A stretch of DNA of 64,000 nucleotides from Bacillota bacterium (GCA_015059335.1 SVAP01000001.1:194413-258412); one strand, 5' to 3'; counted from the first letter of the stretch, positions 1 to 8,065 are shown. Program-made: numbers and translations. The notes: a model not told the origin generated them from the sequence alone.

Positions 1-304
1 ATAAGGATTTAAAAAAATTTGAGATAGTAGCACATGTTTCCTCAACGTAAGTTTGGATTTTATCTAAAAAACTCTGACTACTAACAAAAATGCTTTCTGC
101 TTTTTTAGTAGTGACAGCACCTGAAATACTATTTACTTTTGGTTTGGTTTTTATTTGAAAAATTTCGCTGTTTATATCTACAGTTTCAACATTTGTTTTG
201 ATGTTATTTGTTTGAAAACTTTCCGAGTTTTTATTACTAAAACTCGAAAATTTATTAGAGTAATTATCACCAATTGATGAATTGATTTTCTCAGAAATTC
301 CCAT
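1..304 (-). CDS. Unknown protein downstream of EssC/EsaB (partial, N-terminal 101 residues)
   Basis: An open frame starts at an ATG at 304 and runs off the left edge, giving 101 visible residues. A good ribosome site (AGGTGAT) lies just upstream and overlaps the end of the esaB-like gene, so it is translated as part of the same operon. The visible part is Ser/Asn/Lys-rich with no signal peptide or obvious transmembrane segment (begins MGISEKINSSIGDNYSNKFS). I do not recognise the family. Its place right after esaB in a type VII locus makes a secretion component or a secreted substrate reasonable guesses, but that is inference from position only. Confidence 0.6.
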   Translation of the reverse strand, partial: MGISEKINSSIGDNYSNKFSSFSNKNSESFQTNNIKTNVETVDINSEIFQIKTKPKVNSISGAVTTKKAESIFVSSQSFLDKIQTYVEETCATISNFFKSL

Positions 305-311
305 AGTATAA

Positions 312-572
312 TCACCTACTTACTAATATTATTTCGCTACTATTTCTAACATCAGTATCAACAATAACATCATTATTTTTATATACTTTACAGGTATCTT
401 TATTGATTAATAAGTATTCACTATTAATATCTATTGGAATATTTGTTAAATCCGAAATAGACATTAAAATAAGTTTTCTTATTTTCCAAACAACTTCATT
501 AACAGGGATAAAAATGTCAAAACTAGTATCTAATTCTGGAACTATTAGTTTAATTAATACTTTATTTTGCAT
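312..572 (-). CDS. esaB: EsaB/YukD-like ubiquitin-fold protein of type VII secretion
   Basis: This small protein (86 residues from the chosen start) resembles the YukD/EsaB family, cytosolic ubiquitin-like accessory proteins encoded beside EssC in type VIIb secretion systems. The pattern fits a ubiquitin fold: an N-terminal beta hairpin (VLIKLIVPE), an amphipathic helix (VVWKIRKLILMSISDL), then YLLINKD and a C-terminal strand (SEIILVSR). The ATG at 572 is preferred over the upstream in-frame ATG at 587 because GAGGAGG stands just before it. The start overlaps the end of essC, which implies translational coupling. The family call rests on the pattern plus the adjacent EssC. Confidence 0.72.
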   Translation of the reverse strand: MQNKVLIKLIVPELDTSFDIFIPVNEVVWKIRKLILMSISDLTNIPIDINSEYLLINKDTCKVYKNNDVIVDTDVRNSSEIILVSR

Positions 573-3500
573 TTTTATCCTCCTCATCCTTTGTTATATA
601 ATCTAATAATTTTAAGAAAGTACTTTGTCCTTCATTTATTAAATATCCCATATTATTTTTACAATCTTTCATCATATCTTTGTTTACATTTGATAAATGT
701 AATAGGTTTTGGTCAGAAATTCCTCTACCAACCCAAATACCATCATTCACACTAAATAGGGTAGTAAACCAAGTTTCAAATGCAAAACTTTTTATTTTAG
801 ATGCATCATCAACTACTATTAAACTTATTTTTTCATATTCTTTGATATATTGAGCTAATGTTTGAATTTTACTTGAATTGTTTATTTTTGATATAAATTT
901 ATTCAATCCATAAATTAGAATAATTCCTTCTTGATTACTTTTAGAGTCAATTAATTTTTTAACAAAATCAATGATACTATCTAATATTTCTTCTAAATTA
1001 TCTGTGTAGTAATTTTTAAAAATTTCTCTATTTAGATTTAATAATTTCATTGAGTCAAATATTATTAAACTTGTATTTTTTATAGTTCTAATATTTTCTA
1101 ATAAACTTACAACGAAGTTTTTAGTATTAGCTAGTTTATTTGAAGTTATAATATTACCTAATACTGATAAATAATCTATTGTTGTTATTTCTAATTCTTT
1201 TTTATCTATACCAATTGGAACGTTTTTAATAGTTGAAATTTCTTCTTGAATATCCTCATATCTAACTATTTCAGGAAGAGTAGGTATTCTTTTTGCTTTA
1301 TATTTATTGATAGATTTTTGATTAGAAATAAATTCTTGTATTAATCCATTTAATTTTGTTTCATCTGATGTAATACTTGCAACTTGGAATTCATGTATTC
1401 CATCATTATTTATTAATCCTCTACCATCAATATCCCTTGGCACTATTTTTGTTCTAACACCAAATATAGATGAATATTCACTTGAGTCTTTTACTTTAAA
1501 TGCATAAGTATTATGGAAATTCTGTGAAATTTTACTGTGTACTGAATTAGATGCGTTTGCAGTTAGTATAAATATAATTCCATATCTTTCTGAATCTCTA
1601 ACTAATTCAGGTAATTCTTCATATATATTTGGATTACTTTCATATACGGAATCATAATTGTTAATTATAATAACTTTTAAAGGTAATTTATTACCACTAT
1701 TTACGATATAGTTTTTATATTCTCCACCAAAGTCAACAAACAATTTTTTTCTGTTTTGTATTTCTTCTTTTATTTGTTTAAATAAATTATTATATTTTTC
1801 TTCCTCACTAGAAAACACTACACCACCAACTTGTGGTAAAGAATTCCATTTTCCAAGTGATTCTGAACCATAATCTATAACATAAATATTTACTTCTTCA
1901 GCAGTATGATTTTTAGCAGTTCCATATATAATGCTATTTAAAAGCATTTCTCTTTCACTACCATCTGTTCCATAAACAAGTGTGTTTCCTTGTTCTAGAT
2001 AGTTAAATTTAACTAATCCCTGTTCTTGTTTTTCTGGTGCATCGTATTCACCAATTATTGTTTCTACATTAAATGGTTGTTTATTATATGGATATTTATT
2101 TTCTAAATCACTTATTAAAATAATATTTGGTATATTTTCCAACCATAATTTTCTTGCTTTTTTATCAGCCATTTTAGATACATCTATTATGGTGTTTATA
2201 ATTGCTGATAGTTGTTCACCTTGAGCTGGAACTTTTACTCCACCTGATGCTTGAATACTTTTAATATGTGTTCCACAATCATTTATAAAATTAATACTTT
2301 TATCGACATTAATAATTGGTTTATCTGATGGATAGTATTTAGCACCGCACCATGCAGATTGACCTAATGCAAAATATTCATTGTATCCCACTTGTAAATA
2401 GAATCTACCAGTTTGTTTTAGTGAAGCCGCTTCTGGTCTTTTTAACATTTCTTTACTATCTTGTTCATCTTGTACTTTAAGACAAACCCTAAATTTTGTA
2501 TTTGACCAAATTTGGTCATTAACAACACCACTTGGTTTTTGAGTGGCAAGTATCAAGTGGACTCCTAAACTACGTCCAATACGTGCGACACTTATTAGAT
2601 TATCCATAAACTCTGGTTGCTGACTTTTAAGTTCTGCAAACTCATCACATATAATAAATAAATGTGGTACTGGTTCAGTTAGTTTTCCTTCTTGATAATA
2701 TCTTTGATATTTATATATATCAATTGTACTTTCACCTAACGAATCTCTCGCCTCATTAAATACATGTTGTCTTCTTTTAATTTCAGCATCAATACTAACT
2801 AAAGTTCTATCCATTTCTGCTTTATCTAGGTTTGTAATTGTACCTGCTAAATGTGGTAAAACTATATTGTTTGTTTTATTTTCAAAGGCATATGCTAAAC
2901 CTCCACCTTTGTAGTCTATTAATATAAAGGAAACATAATCAGGACTATAATTCATTGCCATAGATAAAATATATGTAATAATAAATTCTGACTTACCACT
3001 ACCTGTCATACCTGCAATAAGCCCATGAGGTCCATGATATTTTTCGTGCAAATCTAAATACATTAATTCTCCCTCTTCATCAACACCAACTTCAGTTCTT
3101 AATGTTGTAGTAGGGTCGTTTGAATTCCATCTATTTAAAACATTTAATTGTTCAACTTTACCAACTTTTTCCATTTCTAAAAATGAAATGGCACTTGGAA
3201 GTTGTTTAATTCCTTCTTCAAATTCAATTGGAATATTAGATAAAATCTTTGCTATTCTCATCATATTAATTCCATAATGAATTTCATCTCTAAATTTAAT
3301 TTGTTCTTGCTTTTCATATGAGTTTTTTAATACTCCGGAATTTTTTTGAGCAAGAGTTATAAAGTTATTACATTTACTTGGTAATTTACCTAAACTTTGT
3401 TCTAATATAACTAAACTAAATCCATAATTTTCGTCTATTTCAGTTAAAGTTTTAATAAATTCTTGACGTTTAACTTTATCATAGTCATCAACAATAATAA

Positions 3501-5127
3501 AGTAATATGGTTTTGGTGTGTCACCATCATTTTTTTGTTCATTTAATCTGTTATTTAATTCAAAATTTAAATACTCACAAACTTCTTTTATACTGTCAGC
3601 ATCTGAGCCAAAAAATCTTATGTCTTTACTATTGTTAAAGTTATAATTTAAATATTTAATATAATCCCATCTTTTTTCATTATTTTCATTTGTGAATACT
3701 ACTAATTTTAAATCATCATAACTATAAAAAGTTAATAGTTGAATAATTATGTTGTTCATAAAATTTGTACTTTGATAATCATTACCCATAATTGCTGTTA
3801 TTCTATTATCATAAAACGAATATGAGATTGGTACGTAAGGAATATATTTATATTGTGAAACTAACTCATCTGCTTTCTCTCTTAGTTTGTTTTCTTCAAT
3901 AGCGAATTCCTCTTCAGGATATTCAAATTTTACATCTAAAAGTTCATCACCAACTCCAATTCTCACTGTCATAATATCATTTTGATCTAATCTCTTATCC
4001 CAAAAGTTATTTTTTCTTTGTTCAATAATTTTTAAACATTCTTCAACTGTAATTAAATTTTCTAATAAAATTGATTTTTGTAGTTCTTTTTCTTCTTCTA
4101 AAACTTTTTTCTTATCATTTAAATATTTTGAATATTTTTTTACTATTTGTCTTGCTTTACTTTTTTTAGTAAATCTATTATAAAATTGTGTTAACAATGG
4201 CCATACTAACATTGAAACAAGCATTATCCCACTTGTTAAAAGTTGTGGCATAGCATCATCAAGAGTTGTTTGTTTAGAAGCAACCTTTTCCATAGTGTTC
4301 ATGATTGTAATAACTGAAATTGCTCCCATTGTAAGCATAGGTCCAACTACTAATGCCATAGGCATTTCTTGATTGTTTCCATCTTTTGGTGGGGCAGAGA
4401 ATTTAATTGTTTTTGTTTCAATTATTCTTCTTATACGTGGTGACTTATAAAAGTAATCATTTTTCTGATATAAATCAACATCCTTAATTTCAAAATCTTT
4501 AGGTTTTTCATCACTATCTGGTACATACAATTCAATATGAGTATCATCTTTGTTAATTGTTATTTTATCATTTAATTTATTAATTAAAATAAAACCATTA
4601 ATAATTATTATCCTTAAACCATATATTTCTATTTCATCACCAATAGTTAAGTTATATGTGTTGTTTACAACTCTGGTTTTATTTATATATATTACACTGT
4701 TATCCTTATTTTCTAATACTAATACATTGTTTTTGATATATATTAATATTTCACAACTTTTTAAATATTCACAATTATATTTAATGTTACATGAATCTGT
4801 ATTTCCAATTGATAATTTTAAATTGGTATCATATTTATATATTGAAAAAGAATTAACATTTAAATCACTTACAAATATTAAATAAGTTTTTTCTTCTTTT
4901 TTTAAAATATAAAAGTTATTTGGAACTAATTGAATACTTTCTAAATATTTATTATTTTGAATAATCTTTACATCAGTAGTTTCATAGAGAGTCCAATATT
5001 CGTTACGAGCTTCAACATTTATTAATTTACTTTCAATTTCAGATGCATCGAACGAATAACTTCCAGAAATTTCACTTGGCAATTTAAAATTAATTATTTT
5101 TTCATTTAAAAATAGTGTTATTTCCAT
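562..5127 (-). CDS. essC: EssC-type FtsK/SpoIIIE ATPase, motor of a type VIIb secretion system
   Basis: This 1521-residue protein has the full EssC layout. The N-terminal about 200 residues look like two FHA-type beta domains. A membrane hairpin lies near residues 255-320 (MALVVGPMLTMGAISVITIM and GIMLVSMLVWPLL), and three FtsK/SpoIIIE-like ATPase modules follow. Only the first is intact: Walker A GMTGSGKSE near residue 707 and Walker B LFIICDEFAEL near 825. The second (GTDGSERE, near 1054) and third (NIITSNKLANTKN, near 1325) have lost the P-loop lysine, as is usual for the distal EssC domains. EssC is the inner-membrane motor that recognises WXG100/LXG substrates. GGGAGG precedes the ATG. 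The rest of the locus must lie to the left. Confidence 0.93.
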   Translation of the reverse strand: MEITLFLNEKIINFKLPSEISGSYSFDASEIESKLINVEARNEYWTLYETTDVKIIQNNKYLESIQLVPNNFYILKKEEKTYLIFVSDLNVNSFSIYKYDTNLKLSIGNTDSCNIKYNCEYLKSCEILIYIKNNVLVLENKDNSVIYINKTRVVNNTYNLTIGDEIEIYGLRIIIINGFILINKLNDKITINKDDTHIELYVPDSDEKPKDFEIKDVDLYQKNDYFYKSPRIRRIIETKTIKFSAPPKDGNNQEMPMALVVGPMLTMGAISVITIMNTMEKVASKQTTLDDAMPQLLTSGIMLVSMLVWPLLTQFYNRFTKKSKARQIVKKYSKYLNDKKKVLEEEKELQKSILLENLITVEECLKIIEQRKNNFWDKRLDQNDIMTVRIGVGDELLDVKFEYPEEEFAIEENKLREKADELVSQYKYIPYVPISYSFYDNRITAIMGNDYQSTNFMNNIIIQLLTFYSYDDLKLVVFTNENNEKRWDYIKYLNYNFNNSKDIRFFGSDADSIKEVCEYLNFELNNRLNEQKNDGDTPKPYYFIIVDDYDKVKRQEFIKTLTEIDENYGFSLVILEQSLGKLPSKCNNFITLAQKNSGVLKNSYEKQEQIKFRDEIHYGINMMRIAKILSNIPIEFEEGIKQLPSAISFLEMEKVGKVEQLNVLNRWNSNDPTTTLRTEVGVDEEGELMYLDLHEKYHGPHGLIAGMTGSGKSEFIITYILSMAMNYSPDYVSFILIDYKGGGLAYAFENKTNNIVLPHLAGTITNLDKAEMDRTLVSIDAEIKRRQHVFNEARDSLGESTIDIYKYQRYYQEGKLTEPVPHLFIICDEFAELKSQQPEFMDNLISVARIGRSLGVHLILATQKPSGVVNDQIWSNTKFRVCLKVQDEQDSKEMLKRPEAASLKQTGRFYLQVGYNEYFALGQSAWCGAKYYPSDKPIINVDKSINFINDCGTHIKSIQASGGVKVPAQGEQLSAIINTIIDVSKMADKKARKLWLENIPNIILISDLENKYPYNKQPFNVETIIGEYDAPEKQEQGLVKFNYLEQGNTLVYGTDGSEREMLLNSIIYGTAKNHTAEEVNIYVIDYGSESLGKWNSLPQVGGVVFSSEEEKYNNLFKQIKEEIQNRKKLFVDFGGEYKNYIVNSGNKLPLKVIIINNYDSVYESNPNIYEELPELVRDSERYGIIFILTANASNSVHSKISQNFHNTYAFKVKDSSEYSSIFGVRTKIVPRDIDGRGLINNDGIHEFQVASITSDETKLNGLIQEFISNQKSINKYKAKRIPTLPEIVRYEDIQEEISTIKNVPIGIDKKELEITTIDYLSVLGNIITSNKLANTKNFVVSLLENIRTIKNTSLIIFDSMKLLNLNREIFKNYYTDNLEEILDSIIDFVKKLIDSKSNQEGIILIYGLNKFISKINNSSKIQTLAQYIKEYEKISLIVVDDASKIKSFAFETWFTTLFSVNDGIWVGRGISDQNLLHLSNVNKDMMKDCKNNMGYLINEGQSTFLKLLDYITKDEEDKNAK

Positions 5128-5296
5128 TTGTCATTCCTCCCATACTTTAAAACCTATATATGTTTTATTTAAATATCTTTATTAGAAAACCACTTTTTAT
5201 CTTTTATCTGTAATCATTATATCACAAATGCTCATAATGTCCTAACTTTTTCTGATTTTTTTCTTTATAATGGGAAAATGATTTTGGTGAACGACA

Positions 5297-5752
5297 ATGA
5301 TGAACTTTGATAGATTGTACTTTTTAAGAGAAGAACAAGATTTAACTCAAACAGAAATAGGAAAAATTGTTAATACTACAAAAGTATCTATTTGTAATTG
5401 GGAAAAAGGGAAAGAAATTATTCCCTTAAAAAAACTTAATATGTATTCTAATTATTTTAATGTAAGTCTAGATTATATTTTAAGTTTATCCAACAAAAAA
5501 ATTCCTTCTAGTAAAATTTCATTTTTAGATAGTGAACTAATTGGTAACAGAATCAAAGAAATTAGAAAAGAACATAATTTATCACAAAGAGATTTAGCTA
5601 AAATTTTAAATACCTCGTGTTCTAATATATGTTATTATGAAACAGGTAAAAATTTAATTTTAACGGCTTTTGCATATCAAATTTGTTTAAAGTTTAATGT
5701 ATCAATGGATTGGCTTTGTGGTAAGACAGATGACAAATTAATAAATAATTAA
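5297..5752 (+). CDS. Tandem HTH (XRE) transcriptional regulator
   Basis: The 151 residues contain two consecutive Cro/C1-type helix-turn-helix domains, residues about 5-65 (LREEQDLTQTEIGKIVNTTK, WEKGKEIIPL) and about 85-145 (IRKEHNLSQRDLAKILNTSC, YYETGKN). No sensor domain is visible. Two adjacent ATG codons (5297, 5300) could start it; GGTGA at 5286 serves either. It is divergent from essC across about 170 bp, so it may control the type VII operon, itself, or both. That role is inferred from position. A TATAAT at 5266-5271 is a plausible -10. Confidence 0.85.
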   Translation: MMNFDRLYFLREEQDLTQTEIGKIVNTTKVSICNWEKGKEIIPLKKLNMYSNYFNVSLDYILSLSNKKIPSSKISFLDSELIGNRIKEIRKEHNLSQRDLAKILNTSCSNICYYETGKNLILTAFAYQICLKFNVSMDWLCGKTDDKLINN

Positions 5753-5783
5753 AAGAAAGTAAATGTGTTACTTTCTTTTAATT
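5751..5783 (+). terminator. Terminator of the tandem-HTH gene
   Basis: A perfect 12-bp stem (AAAAGAAAGTAA, 5751-5762, with its complement at 5768-5779) and a 5-nt loop begin at the stop codon of the regulator. Confidence 0.75.
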
Positions 5784-5839
5784 ATAATTATGAATCTATT
5801 TCATTAATATGAATATGGGTTATAATTGAAAAATAATGA

Positions 5840-5883
5840 AAAAAGGAAACACAGTACTTTAGGATAAACTGTATTTCCTTTTT
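5840..5883 (-). terminator. Terminator downstream of the toxN-like gene
   Basis: Sixteen-base arms at 5840-5855 and 5868-5883 pair with a single mismatch and are A/T-flanked on both sides. It ends the minus-strand toxin mRNA and may work in both directions. Confidence 0.78.
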
Positions 5884-5899
5884 AAATATATTTTAAAAA

Positions 5900-6406
5900 C
5901 TAATTATTTTTATTATATTCACTACATTTTTCTTCCAATAATTTAAAATTACAACATCTTTTTGCGATACTTTCATTCAATGTACCATTAATATATTTAT
6001 CATATAGTTTTTTAGATCTACCATATAATTTATCATCATTACGATTTAACCAAAATATTTGTTCTTTTAACATCTTAGTATATTTCTCTTCTGTTTTTGT
6101 CAAACATTCTTTGTCTAAATCTAATTTAATAATATTTTTATCTGTTACAGGAAGCATGTTATTAAAATTAATTGCACCTAAATCACCATTTGCTATTTTC
6201 AAAAAATCTAAAGTGGTTTTCATAGTTTTATGCTTTGGTTTAGGACTAGATAATGGTGCAAAATATTTGCAATCATTTACTTCAAATAAAACACCAATAA
6301 ATGGTCTTAATTCTTTTTTATCATAATTATATGGAACTCTTTTATCAAATTGTCTTAAATAATCACAGTATTTTGAATCTAATCTAACTAAAATTAAACT
6401 TTCCAT
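5900..6406 (-). CDS. toxN: ToxN/AbiQ-family endoribonuclease toxin of a type III toxin-antitoxin system
   Basis: This 168-residue protein matches the ToxN/AbiQ family. Its N-terminus (LVRLDSKYCDYLRQFDKRVPYN) is followed by RPFIGVLFEVNDCKYFAPLS and then SSPKPKHKTMK, the segment that carries the family's Ser/Lys active-site region, then GAINFNNMLPV. ToxN proteins cut A-rich RNA and are held inactive by a small repeated RNA bound in a ring. GAGGTG precedes the ATG. The gene is led by a long perfect terminator hairpin and three tandem RNA repeats on the same strand, exactly the type III arrangement. In other bacteria such modules act in phage defence and plasmid maintenance; here that is inference. 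Confidence 0.92.
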   Translation of the reverse strand: MESLILVRLDSKYCDYLRQFDKRVPYNYDKKELRPFIGVLFEVNDCKYFAPLSSPKPKHKTMKTTLDFLKIANGDLGAINFNNMLPVTDKNIIKLDLDKECLTKTEEKYTKMLKEQIFWLNRNDDKLYGRSKKLYDKYINGTLNESIAKRCCNFKLLEEKCSEYNKNN

Positions 6407-6434
6407 ATCATCACCTCAAAATTTATTATATATT

Positions 6435-6484
6435 AAAAAATAAAATAAAACTAGAGTGTGCTCTCTAGTTTTATTTTATTTTTT
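6435..6484 (-). terminator. Intrinsic terminator/attenuator between antitoxin RNA and toxN
   Basis: A perfect 22-bp stem (6435-6456 with 6463-6484) encloses a 6-nt loop. On the minus strand the transcript reaches it directly after the last antitoxin repeat, and it ends in U6. In type III TA loci this structure sets the excess of antitoxin RNA over toxin mRNA. Confidence 0.92.
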
Positions 6485-6590
6485 AAGTTCACTGTTATGG
6501 CCGGAATCGCCGCTTTTTTAAATTCCTGTCAAAGCCGGAATCGCTTCTTTTTTAAGTTCCTCTTATAGTGGGAATCACTAGCTTTTTTAG
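6479..6590 (-). ncRNA. toxI: ToxI-type antitoxin RNA: three tandem repeats of 35, 34 and 35 nt
   Basis: On the minus strand, three head-to-tail units (6548-6582, 6514-6547, 6479-6513) each end in six A residues, with a partial tail at 6583-6590. All keep a core GAUUCC or AUUCC and a GAACUU/GGAAUU/GGAACUU before the A-run. Each unit can form an H-type pseudoknot. Stem 1 covaries between units: GGC/GCC (unit nearest toxN), AAGC/GCUU (middle), UAGUG/CACUA (first transcribed). Stem 2 is loop UUC(C) with downstream (G)GAA. The A-run junction suits processing by an A-cutting ToxN. Length and copy number match known ToxI RNAs (about 34-37 nt, 2-5 copies). Confidence 0.9.
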
Positions 6591-6652
6591 CGCTACTAAG
6601 TAGCATTATTATTATATGCAAAAATGCACAACATAATCACTTATGTGCCTAT

Positions 6653-6681
6653 ACTATAACACAAACATAGTGAAATGTCTA
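6653..6681 (-). promoter_or_regulatory. SigA-type promoter of the toxI-toxN module
   Basis: On the minus strand, TAGACA (6681-6676) and TATAGT (6658-6653) are separated by exactly 17 bp, which puts transcription start near 6646, about 60 nt before the first antitoxin repeat. It is the best-scoring arrangement I see upstream of the repeats. Confidence 0.72.
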
Positions 6682-6764
6682 GTTTTTTAGAAAAAAATTA
6701 GAATTCTCATTATAGTGTTTTCCAATATAACATTAGAATATCATACTTTGTACTTATCGATTTT

Positions 6765-6780
6765 GTACGATGCATCGTAC
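6765..6780. repeat. 16-bp perfect palindrome GTACGATGCATCGTAC
   Basis: This self-complementary sequence is followed on plus by TTTTTT. The surrounding 6749-6885 carries related TTTTGTAC/GTAC motifs and a second inverted repeat at 6829-6854 (ATTTTGTTTAG, 4-nt loop, perfect complement) followed by a T-run. No gene is seen in 6690-6925. Confidence 0.6.
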
Positions 6781-6925
6781 TTTTTTGCTTTTTTTGAAAA
6801 TTTTGTACGACAGAAATGTTGTTTGCGAATTTTGTTTAGTATGCTAAACAAAATCGGTTTTTTTGACAGTTTTGTACAGTAGAAAAAATATTATTCTTGT
6901 ATATGCTAATAAATCTTTAAATAAA

Positions 6926-7402
6926 CTAATCGCTAAAATCTATGTTTTCAAGTTCTAATGACATAATTGTTTTAGTATCTACAAATCCAATTTTTTTATA
7001 TAGCGAAATTGCATTAACGTTATTATTACATACCTTTAATTCAATATATTTTACATGTTGTTTCTTTGTCCATTTTTTAAATTCTTCAATAAGTGCATTG
7101 CCAATACCTAATTTACGATATTTTTCATCAATAAATATAGTATCTAGTTGAGCAACATCATTTATATAAGTATCTCCATTATTTTGGATAAAACCATACA
7201 GATAACCAATTATCTTATTATTCTCTTCAACCACTAATATACAATTTTTATCATCATGAATAATATTTTCATAGAACGAATATATTATGCAGTTTTCATT
7301 AATATTGTCATCATATTGTTTTTCATCTCGGATTAATCTTGTAAGAAAATTATTAATATCTTTAATGTCACTTGTTTTAGCTTTTCTGATTGTATAATTC
7401 AT
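6926..7402 (-). CDS. GNAT-family N-acetyltransferase
   Basis: This 158-residue protein has the GNAT fold from end to end: an N-terminal IRKAKTSDIKDI strand-helix, a central VVEENNKIIGYLYGF hairpin, the acetyl-CoA binding segment (DTIFIDEKYRKLGIGNALIEEFKKW, Q/RxxGxG/A-like) and the C-terminal NVNAISLYKKIGF motif. It would transfer acetyl from acetyl-CoA to an amine; substrate unknown (small molecule or protein N-terminus). AGGAGG stands 11 nt before the ATG. A 14-codon leader ORF and a hairpin precede it. Confidence 0.85.
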   Translation of the reverse strand: MNYTIRKAKTSDIKDINNFLTRLIRDEKQYDDNINENCIIYSFYENIIHDDKNCILVVEENNKIIGYLYGFIQNNGDTYINDVAQLDTIFIDEKYRKLGIGNALIEEFKKWTKKQHVKYIELKVCNNNVNAISLYKKIGFVDTKTIMSLELENIDFSD

Positions 7403-7425
7403 TTCTATAATTTCCTCCTATCAAA

Positions 7426-7450
7426 AGAGAACAAAATATATTTGTCCTCT
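7426..7450 (-). promoter_or_regulatory. Hairpin between leader ORF and the GNAT start
   Basis: Ten-base arms at 7426-7435 and 7441-7450 pair completely in the minus-strand RNA (one G-U pair), whereas the plus-strand RNA would have an A-C mismatch. This argues that the structure works in the GNAT transcript. It ends in U4, only a few bases before the AGGAGG of the acetyltransferase, so it could act as an attenuator or a translation switch. Confidence 0.45.
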
Positions 7451-7456
7451 AATTAT

Positions 7457-7501
7457 TTACTTATTCATAACATTTCCTAAAATTATTTCTTTATCATTCA
7501 T
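7457..7501 (-). CDS. Possible 14-residue leader peptide upstream of the GNAT gene
   Basis: The minus-strand frame encodes MNDKEIILGNVMNK after a fair ribosome site (AAGGTG, 7514-7509). It is followed after about 7 nt by the hairpin at 7426-7450 and then by the GNAT ribosome site. Such short ORFs ahead of a hairpin can be translation-attenuation leaders, as known for some antibiotic-inducible genes. It could equally be a chance ORF. Confidence 0.35.
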   Translation of the reverse strand: MNDKEIILGNVMNK

Positions 7502-7643
7502 TACTTCACACCTTACAAAATAATATTACAACAATAGTATAACAGATGTATTATAATAATTCTATATAAATAACATTATTATTAATACATAATACATTCG
7601 TACACTATCAATTTTGTTTTTTATATTTTTTATAAATTTAAGG

Positions 7644-7672
7644 TTGTGATTTTGAAAAAGGTTGTGTATAAT
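7644..7672 (+). promoter_or_regulatory. Promoter of a small RNA candidate
   Basis: TTGTGA (7644-7649) and TATAAT (7667-7672) are 17 bp apart. Start would be near 7679, directly before the structured segment that ends at the terminator at 7735-7758. Confidence 0.5.
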
Positions 7673-7678
7673 AAATTC

Positions 7679-7758
7679 AGAAAGAGAACTAATTAGTTCG
7701 CAAGTTGCAGTTTAACCGCTCCATTGAGAGAATCACTCACACTTTTGTGTGAGTTTTT
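7679..7758 (+). ncRNA. Candidate small RNA, about 80 nt
   Basis: The segment has its own promoter, a 14-nt perfect palindrome (GAACTAATTAGTTC, 7686-7699) and ends in a textbook terminator: ACTCACAC, TTTT loop, GTGTGAGT, then T4 (7735-7758). It holds no convincing ORF. I do not recognise a known RNA family. It could also be a leader transcript whose downstream gene was lost, since the next 380 bp contain only a decayed gene on the other strand. Confidence 0.5.
7735..7758 (+). terminator. Terminator of the small RNA candidate
   Basis: A perfect 8-bp stem with a T4 loop is followed by a T-run on plus. Confidence 0.75.
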
Positions 7759-7768
7759 AATTTATAAA

Positions 7769-7814
7769 AGCGTTATTTAACTGGAATATATCAATTAAAT
7801 AAACGCTCTTTTTT
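7769..7814. terminator. Bidirectional terminator hairpin
   Basis: AGCGTTATTTAA (7769-7780) pairs with 7795-7807 apart from one bulged A, and T6 follows on plus. It lies just past the end of the minus-strand gene remnant, so it may originally have served that gene. Confidence 0.6.
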
Positions 7815-8065
7815 ATTTTAAAACATTTTTAAATTCTTCAATTTTTCTCTTATATTCATCTATATTGCTTTCTAAATCATTAATTTTTTCCTCAAGTTCT
7901 GTTATCATATTATTCTTTTCATATATCATATTTTCACATCTGTTATTACATTATGTTGTTTTTGTTTCCTAAGATTTTGATAATATGATATTTCATTATT
8001 CTTAATAATTTCAATGATATTTAAATATATATATACTTTTAAATTGCATATATAGTTATTATATC
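7813..8065 (-). pseudogene. Decayed coding remnant, frameshifted, C-terminal coiled coil
   Basis: Two overlapping minus-strand frames look coding but have no proper start. The upstream frame reads LKVYIYLNIIEIIKNNEIS then YYQNLRKQKQHNVITDVKI and stops at 7926. The downstream frame (7813-7929) gives a 38-residue heptad-like Glu/Lys coiled coil (ITELEEKINDLESNIDEY). A single frameshift near 7930 would join them. In-frame stops lie just upstream of both. I cannot name the parent family. Codon use is like the neighbours. Confidence 0.35.

Noticed and set aside
4550-4885. Hydrophobic plus-strand frame within essC
   Set aside because: It is the antisense reading of the FHA-coding part; no ribosome site and typical AT-rich shadow composition.
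5900-6406. toxN as a restriction-type or phage protein
   Set aside because: The KYFAPLS...SSPKPKHK region together with the upstream RNA repeats and attenuator make the ToxN/AbiQ assignment much more specific.
6479-6590. Tandem repeats as a CRISPR array
   Set aside because: Units are directly contiguous with no spacers, only three in number, sequence-divergent but structure-conserved, and followed by a toxN gene. No cas gene is in the window.
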